Of a DNA stretch of 64,000 nucleotides, positions 48,866 to 61,625 are shown piece after piece (the first letter of the stretch is position 1; the number at the start of each line of letters is the position of its first letter). This stretch comes from Dryococelus australis (Eukaryota; Arthropoda; Insecta; Phasmatodea; Phasmatidae): the NCBI GenBank assembly GCA_029891345.1, contig CM057009.1:230104620-230168619 (forward strand). The letters run 5' to 3'. The translations under genes were made by a program, and so were the position numbers. The notes under the pieces are model-generated. The model saw nothing but the letters and a program-made list of their open reading frames with translations, did no database searches and was not told the DNA's origin.

Positions 48866-49010
48866 GATGGTCTTCTGTGTATGGTTCTGAAGCCTTCTGT
48901 TTCGGGTTCGAAACCACCTCGGTCTTTTAGTTTGTATGTCAATGTGGTCATTATTCCACATGATGTACCATTGGTTTTTGGTGTCATATTTTTTACATGA
49001 ATGTTTATAT
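48866..49010 (+). repeat. tRNA-like SINE fragment preceding a stem-loop
   Basis: GATGGTCTTCTGTGTATGG (weak box A) and CGGGTTCGAAACCACC (perfect box B, GGTTCGAAACC) are spaced as in a tRNA-derived head. The minus ORFs at 48716-49042 and 48790-48987 read across it; their RGGFEPET-like word is what a tRNA-like head commonly yields, so they are not genes. Confidence 0.5.
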
Positions 49011-49026
49011 GGCCCTGAAAAGGGCC
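49011..49026 (-). promoter_or_regulatory. Histone-type 3' stem-loop sequence
   Basis: On the minus strand it reads GGCCCTTTTCAGGGCC: a six-base-pair stem with a four-base TTTC loop, matching the metazoan replication-dependent histone 3' stem-loop pattern (GG-Y-Y-Y-T-TTTC-A-R-R-R-CC). No histone coding sequence lies upstream on the minus strand; the transposase remnant at 49050-50030 is there instead. The expected ACCCA flank and a purine-rich downstream element are not seen. It may be chance or a mobile-element hairpin. Confidence 0.45.
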
Positions 49027-49049
49027 GATGTCGTAACCTCAATACGAGG

Positions 49050-50030
49050 ACCAGTATCCCTAATTCTCAACCTCCTGCCGCAGTCGTCGTGGTAGAGAGG
49101 CGACCAGAGAAGTAGCATAGCGTTCACTACTAGCTACTTCATTCCAGATATCCATTACTAGCTCCCAGAGAGCATCTTTATATTCTGGCTGTAGATCAGG
49201 CCAATATGCCGCCATCATGTGCTTTGGCTCCGACAAAACTTACTCAATTGGATTAAAGTTGGCATTCTTAGGTGGCCTATCTAGAAGCTCTAGTTGGTCT
49301 TGCCTTGCGAACCATTCTTGAAACATTTTAGATGTGTGTATTTTAGAATGGTCCTGCTGGAAGCACAGCACAACATTGGTATGCAAAACTTGCACCGAGG
49401 GAATCAAAATATTCTCTACAATATGCTTATACTGCTCGTATTGATGCTGCATGTACTCGGACCTCGATCATCGGTTCTGCCCAACATGCCTATCCCACAT
49501 GCACTCATTCATCCCCAACACATAATGGATACATGATAATAGCGCAAGCACTTGGTCACATATTCTGGATTGTGTCGGTTCCCATGAGGTCTGAAGACAT
49601 GTGATTGGACATCATTAGATGAGGAAAACACACACTCGTTGGAGAAGACAACACCTGAACAGGCATGGTCAATATTTTCCTCGGCAAACACGACTCGATA
49701 AATCCTGTGCTCATTGGCGAATCTTTGATTCCTTGAAGCATGCCGCAATTTCAGTACTATCGTCAAGAACCTGAGAATGGTACTCGAGCTACCAGAAAAG
49801 TTTGTGGCACGTTTTAGCTGATTGGTGCATGTGAAAGGAGTCAACTGTGCCTGGGTAATAAGACGATTGTCCTCGGCTGCAGTCGACAACCTCCACGAAG
49901 CCGTTCCTCTGTGATGCAACATGTCACCCCCGCCCTGGATCTGTCATACCCATCGACGCTCATTGCTCTCTGGGACACAATATAATTGGCCTGCTTCAGC
50001 GGCGGATAAACCTGCCACCTGAACAAGACC
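49050..50030 (-). pseudogene. Tc1-like transposase pseudogene
   Basis: A long, well-preserved reading on the minus strand, broken by a few stops and frameshifts. In order: AAEDNRLITQAQLTPF (second helix-turn-helix region), RHASRNQRFANEHRIY, VVFSNECVFS (first DDE block), SHVFRPHGNRHNPEY, VSIMCWG, VVLCFQQDHSKIHTS (second block, Asp kept), LLDRPPKNANFNPIE (third block, Glu kept) and, after a stop near 49240, WPDLQPEYKDALWELV to LPRRLRQEVEN. In the first block the catalytic Asp of FSDE is Asn (FSNE). This fits a Tc1-group DD34E transposase of about 330 residues, nearly full length. No TIRs were found. Confidence 0.9.
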
Positions 50031-50644
50031 TATGACTCTCCCCAAACCTATTGGCTGTGGCGAGACATAGCTACTGAATAACATTTTACTTCCTTTAAAC
50101 TTCAGCCTCTGGCGAGAAATTTCTACTCAATAATATGAATTAAAATGGTTGTATTTGCCTGTGACATAGAAGGTACGCATGCCCAGAGTCGAATGGGTAC
50201 GCAAGGTTTGCGAAAGTTTTGTATTGTCAGAGGACATCTGTTTAAAAAGGGAGGAGACCATAAGGCATATCCCAAAATGCAATAAGTTTCTCAACTGATC
50301 ATGTGATGGAGTTCATGACTATAAATATATGGGCAATCAGGAAGAAACTATGTGGCATTGGAGAGGCATGCAAAATAGCTAAACTGACTGTCAAATCATC
50401 TGATGCCATTTGCTTTTGTTACCCGTCGCATGACCGTGCAATCACAGAGGTTTTAAAAACATAGATATGAACAGCATAACACAGCATGTTATTTTGTGTG
50501 AGAGTTACCCTTTTGTTTGTCAATACATTAACGTGTATTATATTTTGATTTATTATATGAGACACCAACAAGACAGTTGATAAATGTAACATTATTTGCA
50601 AAGGACCAAAAATAAGAGAAAAAATTGATTTACTATGGATAATA
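50031..50644. other. Non-coding DNA between transposase and satellite array
   Basis: No gene seen. It may hold the 5' UTR and terminus of the Tc1-like element, but I could not pair a TIR with the other side. Confidence 0.4.
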
Positions 50645-53570
50645 TCGACTGCCTACTTGGCCCTTCGACCCTTATCATCATAAGAGGTGAGGCCTGTGTT
50701 ATGAATTTGACAGCTGTATATTACACATAATGGAAGTAACAGCTAATTATGCTTATAGGTAAACATAGGGTATACTTGACCCTATGACCGTTCTTTTTGT
50801 CGCTGCTGATGCCTATGTTATGTATTTGGCAACTACATCTTACATGATTCGGAAATTACAGACAACTATGCTTATAATTAGACATGGGGCATACTTGACA
50901 TTGTTACTATTCTCATAGTTGTGGATGATGTCTATGTTATGAATTGAGCAACTATATATTATGTGGTTCGGAAATTACATTCAACTATGCTTATAAGTAG
51001 ACATAGGGTATACTTGTCCCTACGACCCTTGTCACCATTGGAGATGATGTCTATGTTATGCATTAGACAACTATATCTTACATGGTTCGGAAATTACAGC
51101 CAGCTATGCTTATAAATAGATATAGGGTATACATGATCTTGAGTTTATTTTTCATCATTGTGGATGATGCTCATGTTATTAATTTGGCAACCTTATCTTG
51201 CAATGTTTAGAAATTACTGTCATTTGTGCTTATAAGGAGATGTAGGTTATAGTTGACCATGCGATACTTCTCATCGTCGTGGGTGATGCCTCTGTTAGGA
51301 ATTTAGTACTATATATTATACAATTCGGAACTTAAAGCCAACCATACTTATAAGTGACATTGTGAACATTTAGCCCTGTAACCCTTCTCGTCGTTGGTTG
51401 TGCTGCTTTAGTTATGAATTTGAAAACTATATCTCATACATTTCAGTAATTACAGCAACCTTTGCTTACAAGTAGACATATGGTAATCTTGGCTCGAGAC
51501 CTCTCTTGTCATCATATATGATGTCCATGTTATGGATTTAATAACAATACATTTTGATATTCAGAAATTACAGCCATTTAAGCTTATAAGAATATATGTT
51601 ATATGTGGTCCTGCGATCCTACTGATTATTTTGGATGATTCTCATGTTATTAATTTTGCAACCTTATCTTACACAGTTCGGAAACAACATTCTTAAATGC
51701 TCATAAGTATATATAGATTACACCTGGTCCTGCAATCCTTCTCATTGTTTTAGATGATGTTCATTTTATTAATTTCGCAATGTTTTCTTACACAGTTTGG
51801 AAACTACAATCAAATATAATTACAAGTATATGTAAGTTACATTGGACCCTGCGACACTTCTCGTTAATGTGGATGATAAAAATATGTTATGAATTTGGCA
51901 ACTATGTCTTATGTGGATTGGAACTTGCAGCCAACCATGCTTATAAGTGTACATCGGGTATACTTGGCCCTGTGGCCATTCTTGTCATCTCGATGATGTA
52001 TATGTTATGAATTTAGCACCTGTATATTATAATGTTTTGAAATTACAGCCAACTGTGCTTATAAGTTGATGCAGGGTATAGCTGGTCCTGCAAATCTACT
52101 CACCATTGATGATGATGCCTATGTTATAAATTTGGCAACTTTATCTTACATGATTCGAAAATGACAGTAATTATGGATATAAGTTTACAAGAGGTTTACT
52201 TGGCATTGCAATCCCTCTCATCATCTGGAGTGAGGCTTCTGTTATGAATTTGATAATTTTTCTTTGTGTGTTTGGAAATTACAGCCAACTGTACTTATTA
52301 GTAGACATTGAATATACTTGACTCTTCGATTCTTCTCATCCTTGTGGGTGATGTGTATGTAATTAATTTGTCAACTTTATATATTATGCAGTTTGGAACT
52401 TACACACAACAATGATCATAAGTAGATTTAGGGTATATTTGACTCTGAGACCATTAACATCATCAGGGGTGATGCATGTGATATGAATATGACATCTATA
52501 TCTTACACGGTTCGGAAGTTACAACCAACTTTGCTTATAGGTAGACACAGGGAATACTTCACTCTTCGACACTTCTCATCATCGTGGATGATGCATATGT
52601 AATGAATTTGTCAACTATTGATTCTGAAGTTCGGAATTTACAGACCACAATGCTTATAAGTATATATAGGATTTTATTGATGCTGCGACCCTTCTCATCA
52701 TCAGGGGTGATGCCTGTGTTATGAATTTTACATATATATCTTACAAAATTTGGAAGTTACAGCCAACTATTCTTATAAGTATAAATAGGGTATACTTGCC
52801 CTGCAACCCTTCTCATTGTTGTGTATGATGCCTATTTTATGAATTTTGCATCTGTAACTTATGCAGTTCGGAACATAGCCAACTATTCTTATAAGTAGAC
52901 TTATGGTTATAATTTGCCTTGCGACCCATTTCTTCATTGCGGGTACAACTTATTATCAATTTTACATCTATATCTTATATATTTCAGAAATTATTTCTAA
53001 TTATACTTATTCCCATTCATAGGATGAACTTGGCCCTATGACCCATTCTCGTCATAAGCTGATGCGTATGTTTTGTATTTAATATCAATAACTTATGATG
53101 TTCGGAAATTACAGCCAACTTTGTCTATAAAATACAAATGGTTAAATTGGCTCAGCGACCCTTCTTGTTGTTGTGCATTATTTCTATCTTATGTCTTTGG
53201 CAACTGTTTCTTATTCATTTTGAAATTTCTTGCCGTAAATGCTTATAAGTAGACATATCGTATACTTGCTCATGCTACCATCACAAAATAAAAAAATAGA
53301 GTTAACTAGGCTTATAAGTAGACATTGGGTATACTTGGCCCTGCGGCTGATTCTCGTTATCATGGGATAATGCCCTATGTTATGGATTTCGTAAATATAA
53401 CTTATATGGTTCGTAGATTATATCCAATGTTGATTATAAAAAAGACATAGGGTATACTTGTACCTGCGACTTTTGGTATCATTGGGGTTGTGGCTTGGTT
53501 TTAAAATTTTGCAATTATAACTTTTGTGGTATGGAAATTACAGTCAACTATCCTTATATGTGCGCTTAGG
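50645..53570 (+). repeat. Satellite-like array of about 118-bp units (about 25)
   Basis: Units share GCTTATAAGTAGACATAGGG, TATACTTGGCCCTGCGACCC, TTCTCATCATTGTGGATGAT, GCCTATGTTATGAATTTGGC, AACTATATCTTACATGGTTC and GGAAATTACAGCCAACTAT. The GCTTATAAGTAG word recurs at about 117-120 bp, for example 50750, 50867, 50985 and 51103, through to 53555. One unit near 53245-53312 is shortened. Units differ from each other by perhaps 15-25 percent by eye, so the array is old. No ORF persists. Confidence 0.93.
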
Positions 53571-53870
53571 TCTGGCGAGCATGTAAGCCAATGCTGGTAT
53601 TCGGCACCACATTACGACACTAGGTTGACAGATCACAAAAGGAATGGCAGAGTATGAGATGCGGCACTCACCAGGACACTAGGTGAAATGGACCAACACC
53701 CTGGCATCAGATTGACAGAGCCGGAGATTGGGATCCAAGATGGCCATCATGGGCATGAAAGAAAATGAGAAATTTTTTGGGGGGATGGAGAAATTTTTTG
53801 GGGGTAAACAGAAAAAACTGTTAATTTTTTCCTCATGGCTTCAATAAAGATTGGGTCGCCTAGTTCCCTT
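53571..53870 (+). repeat. Array-flanking module with AAGATGGCC
   Basis: GGCACCACATTACGACACTAGGTTGACAG-like and GGCACTCACCAGGACACTAG-like stretches repeat twice or three times. CCAAGATGGCCATCATGG and two GAAATTTTTTGGGGG words follow. The AAGATGGCC word parallels the module that closes the 116-bp arrays. Confidence 0.55.
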
Positions 53871-55370
53871 GTGCGCAGCTTCAAACCCCTCTTAGATGGC
53901 CCATTTGTTTACTACTTTAATTAAATTATTATATCATCATTCATAGCTTTACTTGAAGAAATGCATCAAAAATCAGTACTTAGTGGTTACTACAGTAGAA
54001 ATATAATAATATACAGCTTTTTGATGTTCCCATTACTTTCACTGATACCAAATCGGTTCAACAATTTCTGAGAAATACGATTTAAGCATTATATTTGTGG
54101 CAGTGCTTGTCTTCCAAAATTGCTACCAATATAGACTTATATACTGGTACCCGGCAAACTTCTGTGCACGCAAGTCCCCTCTTACTCCCTAGACCACGGC
54201 TCGGCCGGGTCCGGTCTCTAGCTTAGCGGCAAGACTGCATCCCAGCAGTATTCACATGGACATAAAAACATTCGGAATTTTGTCTTGAGTAACGGCAAAT
54301 GAAAAACTAGACGCAGATACTTTTTACTGGTGACAACAGGTAGCAGTGCTCTTGTGACAATGTTGTGCTGGAGGATTTCTTTACCTCCTGTGTGTATTCT
54401 TTGATATTATTCAATTGCTGTTATTTTAAATTGTGAGTCTAATATTTCTGTTCAAATGTTAAACAGTATCGAATTAAAATCATGTTAGATAAAAGAAACA
54501 ACGCTGGAGATAGAATGCTTACTGTGGTTTGATGTATCGACAGATAACCTGTTCTTTTTCCACATTTTCGTCATATCTAGCACCATTAAAATGGGGGGTG
54601 AGTGGAGAATATTAATATTTGATCTGAAGGTTTATGGCACAGCATTAGAATTATCTCAACAGGTTGCCATTACATAAAACTAAATTTGTTCACAAAATTT
54701 GAAACCTTGCGACAGACAGCATAATGATAAGTCAACTTGAACACATTTTACAGCATAGCAGTTTTACTTTTAGAAAAATCAAAAAATCATGCAAATAATA
54801 ACACACAACTTCGTATCGTATTCTATCTAGCCAATGATAAATTTTATTTCGTAACATATATAGTTGTCTGCACGGTATTTTTTATGACAGCTTTCTTGAA
54901 TTGAGTCTCTTGTCGAAATCATCAATCACAATACGGGACAGCGAATAAATTAATTCTAATAATAAATAATAAACTAAAATCCTTTTTAATTATAATAATA
55001 CAATATTAAATGATAAAGGAATATTTAGTACGATCAATGCAAGACAATAACACAAAATAGAACTGAGAAAATGATAAGGATATATTTTTATTTTCAATTT
55101 CTTTATTCCAAGTAAAAGTGTGATATATGAAGGTTAACCTAAACTTTAGATGTGTAAAAACCATGTTCAAAACTTTGCCTGCAGTTATGGCATTTAACTT
55201 AGTGCATATATATGCAAGCGAATGCCAAACAACATAGCTATTAATTATAGATAAAATGTGGCCAATTAATGAATATAGTATCTAAATTGTAACTTATAAA
55301 TTACCTACAATGAAATATGCTTCTTTTTGTTCACTTAAAATAAGTTCTTATAACCACTGAGTGTATTCTG
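53871..55370. other. AT-rich non-coding DNA
   Basis: No supported gene. 54120-54240 is GC-richer, with GACCACGGCTCGGCCGGGTC near 54192. Confidence 0.45.
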
Positions 55371-55377
55371 GTTGATG

Positions 55378-55565
55378 TATTGACTGCCCCCTGTGGTGCA
55401 GTAGCATGGGTGATTCCAGTTTCGAATCCCGGGTAGAGCAAGAGTGTGATTTATGCTTGTTCGTATGAGTCAACATTTCTTGGGAAATCTCACTTCCAAT
55501 AGGAGAACTATGAGAAAATATTTGGCATGGAATAAAAAGATTAGTGATGTAAATCTGGAAACGTG
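55378..55565 (+). mobile_element. tRNA-derived SINE-like sequence
   Basis: CCCCTGTGGTGCAGTAGCATGG (box-A-like TGGTGCAGTAGCATGG) is followed by GTTTCGAATCCCGGGTAG (box B TTCGAATCCC), then TTATGCTTGTTCGTATGAG and TTCTTGGGAAATCTC. The head is tRNA-like; the body has no clear match to the other SINE family here. The ORF at 55348-55572 (-) is a reading through it. Confidence 0.6.
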
Positions 55566-57340
55566 TAGACATTTTATGGTAATTTTTAAAGTAGAACCTT
55601 AAAATCTAGTAACCACAAGAATACTTGCCTTTTCTTCTAAAGAATATATTATCCTGCTAAGAGGGCTTGCAATATATAGATATTTAACATTAAGTCAAAT
55701 TGCATTTCTGTCACATTTGTAAATTGACAATCTATATTAATATATGACAACCTTTCAAACATAAATTTATTTATACCAGATATATAATGCAAAGATTATA
55801 TTTTATATCATATTTAAATAAATACGTTAAAATTAGAAATCGAACCTACAACTTCTTGAGTAAATACGGGTGGCCTTAACTTCAACAATAACATAACTAA
55901 TTTACTTATTTCTATAAAGATAGTGTTAGTGTATAATCTGTTTGTCTAACAGTTTGGCAGGGATATAATTTTAAACTCATAATGTTTCATTTTTAATGCC
56001 ATTAGATAGTAATACACATTTGCACATTCTTAGTTTCATAATCAGGAAAATATTTTCTCTTAATGAACAGTGCATTTGGAAAAGCATTAACTGGCATGAA
56101 TTATAGACAAACGTTTATTATGGTCTGTTAAGTTATTACAAATATCTGTATCTTAAATGCTACAGTAATTTTTTTTATATGGGATTCACCATCTGCTGAA
56201 ACCAGAATTGTTTGAAAAACATATGTACAAGTGACATTAATTTTGCACATGAATCGGAATTCTATAAACAATACATAAACCGACAAGATAATTAACACCT
56301 TTTTATACAAACTCTGAAAGTTTATTGTCATATTCATGAGCTTTTAAATTTGAACGCCGAGGCATATGAAGACCAAAATTTCACATACACTACTGTTTGG
56401 CACGACAAGAATGCTTACACACACATTAATTGTGCGGAATTTGTGAAGAAGATAAACATTATGCTGTAGATATTTTGTTTTATAAACACTGTGTGTATGC
56501 TATGCATTATTTATAGCGTGGGTCAGGGTACTATGAGTAAAACCACTCATTTTCACAATTCTGTGCAAATAAAGATACAAAACATTCTCAGTAGTTTCAA
56601 AAGAAAAGCACTGGTATTAAAATATTTTTGTTATAATTTGATTAACTCTACATATAAATTATTCACATGAAATTGCACTGAGTGTAAAAAATTAAGTAGT
56701 AATCCATTTATATAAATAGCATGGTCAAGTACAATTTTGTAACACAGGATAAACTTCCTGTACCCCTGCGAACATCCTTTGCCTCCATTGCCTTACATAT
56801 ACCTGAGCCTGTCTTAATTATGTTTTTGCAATAACCGATAGTATTGCCAGACCTGCATGCACATTTCTTCCCGCCTTCCTTGCTTCTCTTAACACCCTGC
56901 ATGCACTCAGCCATGCACAGAAGTCTGCCGGCTACAGTAATTACTACGAAACATACGAAAGGATTTTATTTGGCAGTGTAGAAATAGGCCCGGTTAAATA
57001 GGACAGCAGCTAGTTGCAAGAGAAACATTCTTGTTGTGCACATACAATAATTATATCTGCAATGTGCGCCGATAGTTTCATTAATGTTCAGAGGCTTTAG
57101 TTACTGGGGAATAGTCATACATTATGCTATAGTGTGATATTTGGTTTTCGAAATGTGTATAACAGCAGGAAATTCATGTCTGTGTATTGATAATGAAATA
57201 CAAATATTATATCTACTTAACTATACTTATAGGGTTTATTTTATTCATTAACAGAGGAATTATGCATTTCTCTTTTAGAGTTATCTTTAATTATAGTTAT
57301 CTCATTATCATTTACTCATTCATTGTTTGAAGCATCGAAT
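55566..57340. other. AT-rich non-coding DNA
   Basis: The minus ORFs at 56128-56337 and 56708-56914 show no recognised motif; the second is lysine/glycine/cysteine rich and lies in a GC-richer patch (56750-56940). Confidence 0.4.
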
Positions 57341-57354
57341 GTCATGTACATACC

Positions 57355-57740
57355 TCGAGACAAGCTATACTGCACAATACAGTAGCTCAGCTCGCCTTTA
57401 TAATTGGTTTACTTTTTGCTAAGTGTTACCTGCTTCCATGACTAGCGAACGTTTAGTGTTGATCTCAAGTGATGAAATTCAGCTAAAATATCTCAGGACA
57501 AGATATGTTGCACAATACTGTCGCTTAGCATGCATTTATGACAGCTTTTCTTTCCGTTGTCTGCTTGCACGACTCACAAACATTCATGTGTAGTAATTCT
57601 GTTAAAATATTTCAGGACAAGCTATGGTGCACAACACTGTCGCTCAGCTTGCCTTTATAATTAATTATTTTTTCCCCTAAGTGTTACCTGTTAGTGCGCG
57701 AGACACGGGCTTCCAGTGTGGAGTTTGTGTGAGATATAAC
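57355..57740 (+). repeat. Three-unit tandem repeat (GACAAGCTATRYTGCACAA)
   Basis: The block GACAAGCTAT--TGCACAATACTGTCGCTCAGC-TGCCTTTATAA, then TTTTTTGCTAAGTGTTACCTG-like sequence, starts near 57358, 57497 and 57615. Spacing is about 118-139 bp with indels. Upstream words AAAATATCTCAGGACAAG precede the second and third units. Confidence 0.75.
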
Positions 57741-58004
57741 TTTTTTACATTAACTCCATAAATCGCAGGACAATTTATCTCATCCCAATATGTGAATTAT
57801 ATTCACTTGGAGAAGCCGATGTCATACTGATCCTCCAATAGAAGCTAGAGAGATTCTAGGCACAGTTCAAAACCTAAACGATAGGCCGGATAATTCTGTG
57901 TTGCTGGTTGCCTAAGAGCCAAGACTATACATCTTGTCTAAAGCTGAAGGTATCCAAAAGGGAATTGAACTTTTTCCATCGCTTATTTATTCTGATGGGA
58001 AGTG
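57741..58004. other. Non-coding DNA
   Basis: Nothing supported. Confidence 0.4.
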
Positions 58005-60189
58005 TACATAGTATAACAGTATACAGAGAATAAAATCATATATTTCTCTACGCTATGTTTAATTCTTACGATAACCCACACATACATTAATTATGTTGCT
58101 AATGTTAGTAACAGTTTTCATAGAGGGCTGGTGTCTAAAATAAATATATACATTATGAGAGAATAAGAATATAAATTCTAGCTTCCTAACAATTATGCTG
58201 CACTTGGAGGATAGTCCACAATTGTATACAATATTCAGATATGTTACTAACAGTTTCCCATAAGAATACAGTATGTTTCTAGGATGATTATTATTTATTA
58301 ATTCCTATCGAAAATGTTAAAATCTAAAAAAACACCCACTTATATATAAATATATACATATAATTCCAAGAATTTTCTATCTATTACTCTCAACTCTGCT
58401 AACTAGCAGGATATATACATAAACATATTTATTACAATATTATGCTATAATTTTACTAATAATTAAAAGCCAAATATGTAGAAATATGTGAATGTATATT
58501 AATTCTATAAAGCAAGTCTAGAGTTTACAGATAGATTCGTGACTAGACAGATGTTCTTGATGTATATGTATGTGTATAGTTGGTAGGTAAAGCGAGATGT
58601 AGTGTTAAATTCCCACCAGATGTGTTTCTATAGGTTTTCAATTATATCTGATTGTGCCAATAATATACTGATATATATTCGGTCTCACTGTTATACTCTG
58701 TCTATTCAAACAAAAGGTTATTTATCTTTCCCAATCAGGGGAGAGAGTTCTTTAGACCAAGTCAAGATAAGTGTGCCAACCTGGGCATATTCACTTAATT
58801 AATTAGTTAATAAATTCCTGTTATTTACTTCATATCCCAGACCTTGTGATAAATCCTATACATGTCGGTTAAAATCAGAGGCTTGCTACACAAACATAAA
58901 TATAATGCACTGGATCTACTAATAGTTAAGTTCCCAATTTATTGAACTTGGAGATTAATTTACAATTGTTAATTTTCTTGCCATAATTTAGTAATATATT
59001 AGTATCAGTGTGTAGTAATATAAATTAGGTTTAAGATGTTTAGTAGTTTTATGCCAGGTATGTTGAAATAATTAGTTTTCCTTTAAATATACAAAATATG
59101 ACAAATACTTACTGAAATATTCCTGCCAGACAGTTTGATATTACTTTAACCACTAATATGTATATTATGGAGGAAATGTACTATTAGGTACCCCAACAAT
59201 TTTAAGAACTGGGTGCATAACTTCATTAATATAAATATATGGTATAATAGTTAGGAAGAAAAATTTCATAGATTCCTTCAAGCTATGTGGATGACTGAGG
59301 ATAATTCAGAAATGTAGAAAAAATTATTTTAATTAGTAGAGACCTGAAGATTGCATGTGCAATAACCTGCAAGATAGACTTTACAATATGATGTGAAAAT
59401 ATGTAAATATCAACTGCACATTAGTTTGCTGTCACAATGGTAGGCGACATTTCGACAATGTTCTCCAGGAGGTGTCTATCACATTGTGGACCAATATCTA
59501 ATTATATATAAACATATATGTTTTTAATTCTAGCATGTACCATAATCAATCTGCGAATTCCTCAGTTCTCTAGTAATTAGTGATAAACTCCCTAGAGATA
59601 AAGAGTATAACTAGAAAAATACTTATATCTTACTGCTAAATTGATTTAACTCGAAGGATAATCTACATATCTATAATTTATTATGAATATTTGCTTACCT
59701 ATATCCGAAATAACTGTTGAAATCTATAGTGAATATTAAGAAATTTAAATAACTTCTTTTTGCAGAATAGTTACTCATAGATTTTTGTCAGATATATTGG
59801 AATTTTAAAGATAGCTTACAAATGGTAATAGAATGACGTAAATTAACTCACATATAAGTGCAGGGCATGTTTACTCCTGAGTATATTTTACAATATATAT
59901 AGTTTGCCATACACTTATAGATTCCAGCAAGACCTGTGTAATTCGAGTAATTTATACACAAATGTATTTACTGAGATAGTGTTACAGATGTTTTGGAATT
60001 TAAGGATAACTAAAAACATTATACACTTATAAGATATTTTACAGATTGATTCTCAACCTGTTTTGTGTACTTGAAAATTAACTGAATTATTGCAGATATT
60101 GTAATAATAATACAAGATGTTACACGTCTATTCTCGCTAAGTACGATAGAATCAAATTATATTATGTGAAGTAATATATTCTCTGACAC

Positions 60190-61625
60190 TTATGAATTTT
60201 CTCATGGTCGATGTATTCTGCATCAAATATTGCGGTAACAGCCTTTGAGATGTGGTTGCTGAATTTAATGTATTTGTTCATGTGGTTTTAGTTTTAAAGG
60301 CCATACAAGATTATGGGCTCAATGTAAATGTAGTCTGCATCTAATACTATGGCAGTAAGGGTAAAATATTATGCTTGTCGACTTTTCTGTATTTTTTCGA
60401 ATTATGCTTTTAAAAGTCATTCAAGGTAATGAGGTCTAGGTCGTCTACAGTCAATATAATGGCGGTGTTATGTATGGTATTATGTTTCTCACTCTTATGA
60501 ATTTTATCTCGAATTTTTATTTTCAAGGTCATTTTAGGTAATGGGGTTTAGGTCGAGGATGCCTGCATTTAATATAGTGGTAATAGACTGTAAGGTACAA
60601 TTCTTGCCAATATTTGTTTATTTTTTATGATTCTATGTTTTCAAGACCATTAAATATATTGGGGTCAATGTACAAGTCATCTCTTTCCAATATGGTGATA
60701 GCAGCCTGTAAGGTTTGCCTGCTGAATTTATGTATTTTTTCATATGTTTTCTTTTCAAGGTCATACAAGATCATGGGCTCAGGGTAAATCTAGCTGCAGC
60801 TAATATTTATCTATTATTGTGTAATGTTATATGCTTGTCGACTTTTATGTATTTTTTCTTGAGTTATTGTTTTAATGTCATTCAAGTTAATGAGGTCCAG
60901 GTAGTCTACAAACAATATTATGGTGGTAGTCTGTAAGGTATTATGTTTACTCAATTTTAAGAATTTTTTTTCTTTCGAATTTTGGTTTTGACTGGTATTA
61001 AAGGTGTTGGGCTCAAGGCGAGTAAACCTGCATCTAATACAGTGGTATAGGGCATTCATGGTAAAGCGAGCACTATTTAACCCCATGCAAATTTTTCTTT
61101 CATATCAGTTTTTATGTTAAGCCACTTTTTAATATCATTATTGTCACATGACTAATAAATATTGTGTATACTTTAACCACTCTCAAAAGTTAATGTCTAA
61201 GTCTGCAATAAAATATATTAATTAGTGGTAAATACATGTTGTAAGAGCCATAAAATTGCTCACTTTATTGTGACAGCCTATAATAGTCTGTATTGTAATA
61301 TACTTGCTGATATTTATATATTTTTTTAATGATTCTTTGTTTTCACTTTGATAGCGGGATTGGGGTCAGCGTCCAAGTCATATATTTTACAAAATTCTGG
61401 CCATAGTCTGTAATGTCATGTGCTTCCTGAATTTTATGCATATTTAATTATTTTTTCAATGTCATTCAAGGTCATTATTTCAAGGTGTAGTATGTCTGCA
61501 AACAATGTTGCGGTAATAGTCTATATAGTATTATGCTTCTTGACATTTATGAATTTTTCTCTAGTTTTTGGTTTTTTAGGTCAATAAAGGTCATTGTATC
61601 AGGTCATGGTCATTTGCTTCCATTA
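60190..61625 (+). repeat. 116-bp tandem array, copy 2 (about 12 units)
   Basis: Same unit as 26815-27590; the GCATCTAATA-TGGTGGTAGT word recurs near 60220, 60338, 60455, 60570, 60690, 60800, 60912 and 61030, then after the MITE at about 61390, 61505 and 61620. Confidence 0.88.
61048..61281. mobile_element. MITE inserted in the 116-bp array
   Basis: The left end GGGCATTCATGGTAAAGCGAGCAC and right end TTGCTCACTTTATTGTGACAGCC are inverted relatives, with TATA/TA on both sides. The 116-bp repeat is interrupted exactly here (GTGGTA | ... | ATAGTCTGTA). Same family as 17536-17770; the insertion is younger than the array. Confidence 0.78.

Noticed and set aside
48716-49042. 108-codon minus ORF
   Set aside because: It crosses a tRNA-like SINE head; its RGGFEPET-type word in the overlapping frame is the usual conceptual translation of such a head.
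50645-53570. CRISPR-like array of regular repeats
   Set aside because: Whole units of about 118 bp repeat with no unique spacers, in eukaryotic-type DNA; it is a tandem satellite.
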